From Clostridium_I sp963725425 (GTDB taxonomy: Bacteria; Bacillota; Clostridia; Clostridiales; Clostridiaceae), in NCBI GenBank assembly GCA_963725425.1, contig CAVRYJ010000044.1:186001-250000 (forward strand): DNA of 64,000 nucleotides. The letters are read 5' to 3'. Positions 63,990 through 64,000 of the stretch are shown here, piece after piece. The position numbers were made by a program, and so were the translations under genes. Within the stretch, counting starts at the first letter, position 1; each line of letters starts with the position of its first letter. Below the pieces are notes generated by a model. The model was given only the letters and a program-made list of their open reading frames with translations. It had not been told where the DNA came from and did no database searches.

Positions 63990-64000
63990 GAGGAATATTT

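Overview
The window is AT-rich DNA from a Gram-positive anaerobe, most likely a cluster I Clostridium of the acetobutylicum/pasteurianum type. The basis is codon usage, strong AGGAGG-type ribosome binding sites, frequent TTG/GTG starts, four secreted proteins with ChW repeats (clostridial hydrophobic repeats with a conserved Trp), and an RRNPP-like HTH/TPR regulator of the kind known from solventogenic clostridia. The species call is inference. No rRNA, tRNA or CRISPR array was seen.

Layout. 1-1.6 kb: the 3' end of comM (Mg-chelatase-like ATPase) and a divergent dprA. 2.2-9.5 kb: four tandem genes for secreted proteins that share a signal peptide and a roughly 70-residue N-terminal domain I do not recognise, joined to different C-terminal modules (66-residue repeats, Big2 plus transglutaminase plus a tyrosine-rich repeat region, leucine-rich repeats, Ig-like domains). 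They also share promoter and leader sequences. 9.5-17 kb: two large secreted Ig-like/ChW proteins, both frameshifted, and an SGNH esterase. 17.6-23.5 kb: a secreted M16 metalloprotease gene split by an IS66 element flanked by a 9-bp direct repeat. 23.5-31.8 kb: a mobile-element-rich zone with Rpn/PD-(D/E)XK family genes in duplicated cassettes, a REP-associated tyrosine transposase (RAYT), a relic of the comM 5' end, an IS3 element and a type II toxin-antitoxin pair. 31.9-34.4 kb: a DUF2922/DUF1659/sigma-factor/DnaC-like cluster divergent from an XRE regulator. 34.5-40.7 kb: a lipoprotein, an S41 protease, hairpin-rich inverted-repeat elements, and an operon of Big2 and ChW/Big2/LRR surface proteins. 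41-49.8 kb: a histidine kinase and NtrC-like regulator, a MacA/MacB-type efflux system (adaptor frameshifted) and an SLH protein. 49.8-54.1 kb: a 7-bp tandem array, a decayed IS3 element, an acyltransferase and a truncated 5TM receptor. 54.5-64 kb: a chemotaxis receptor, two ChW/LRR proteins, a 5'-truncated S41 protease, a frameshifted multipass membrane protein and the RRNPP-like regulator, whose possible partner gene would start just past the window edge.

How it works together. Most intact genes concern the cell surface: adhesin-like repeat proteins, an S-layer-type protein, proteases, an esterase, an efflux pump, a sensor pair and a chemoreceptor. Between them lie insertion sequences, REP-like hairpins and duplicated cassettes that have broken at least six genes. 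Several breaks are single-base losses in A or T runs, so some may be sequencing errors rather than true decay. I read it as a rapidly rearranging surface-protein island lying downstream of comM-dprA.
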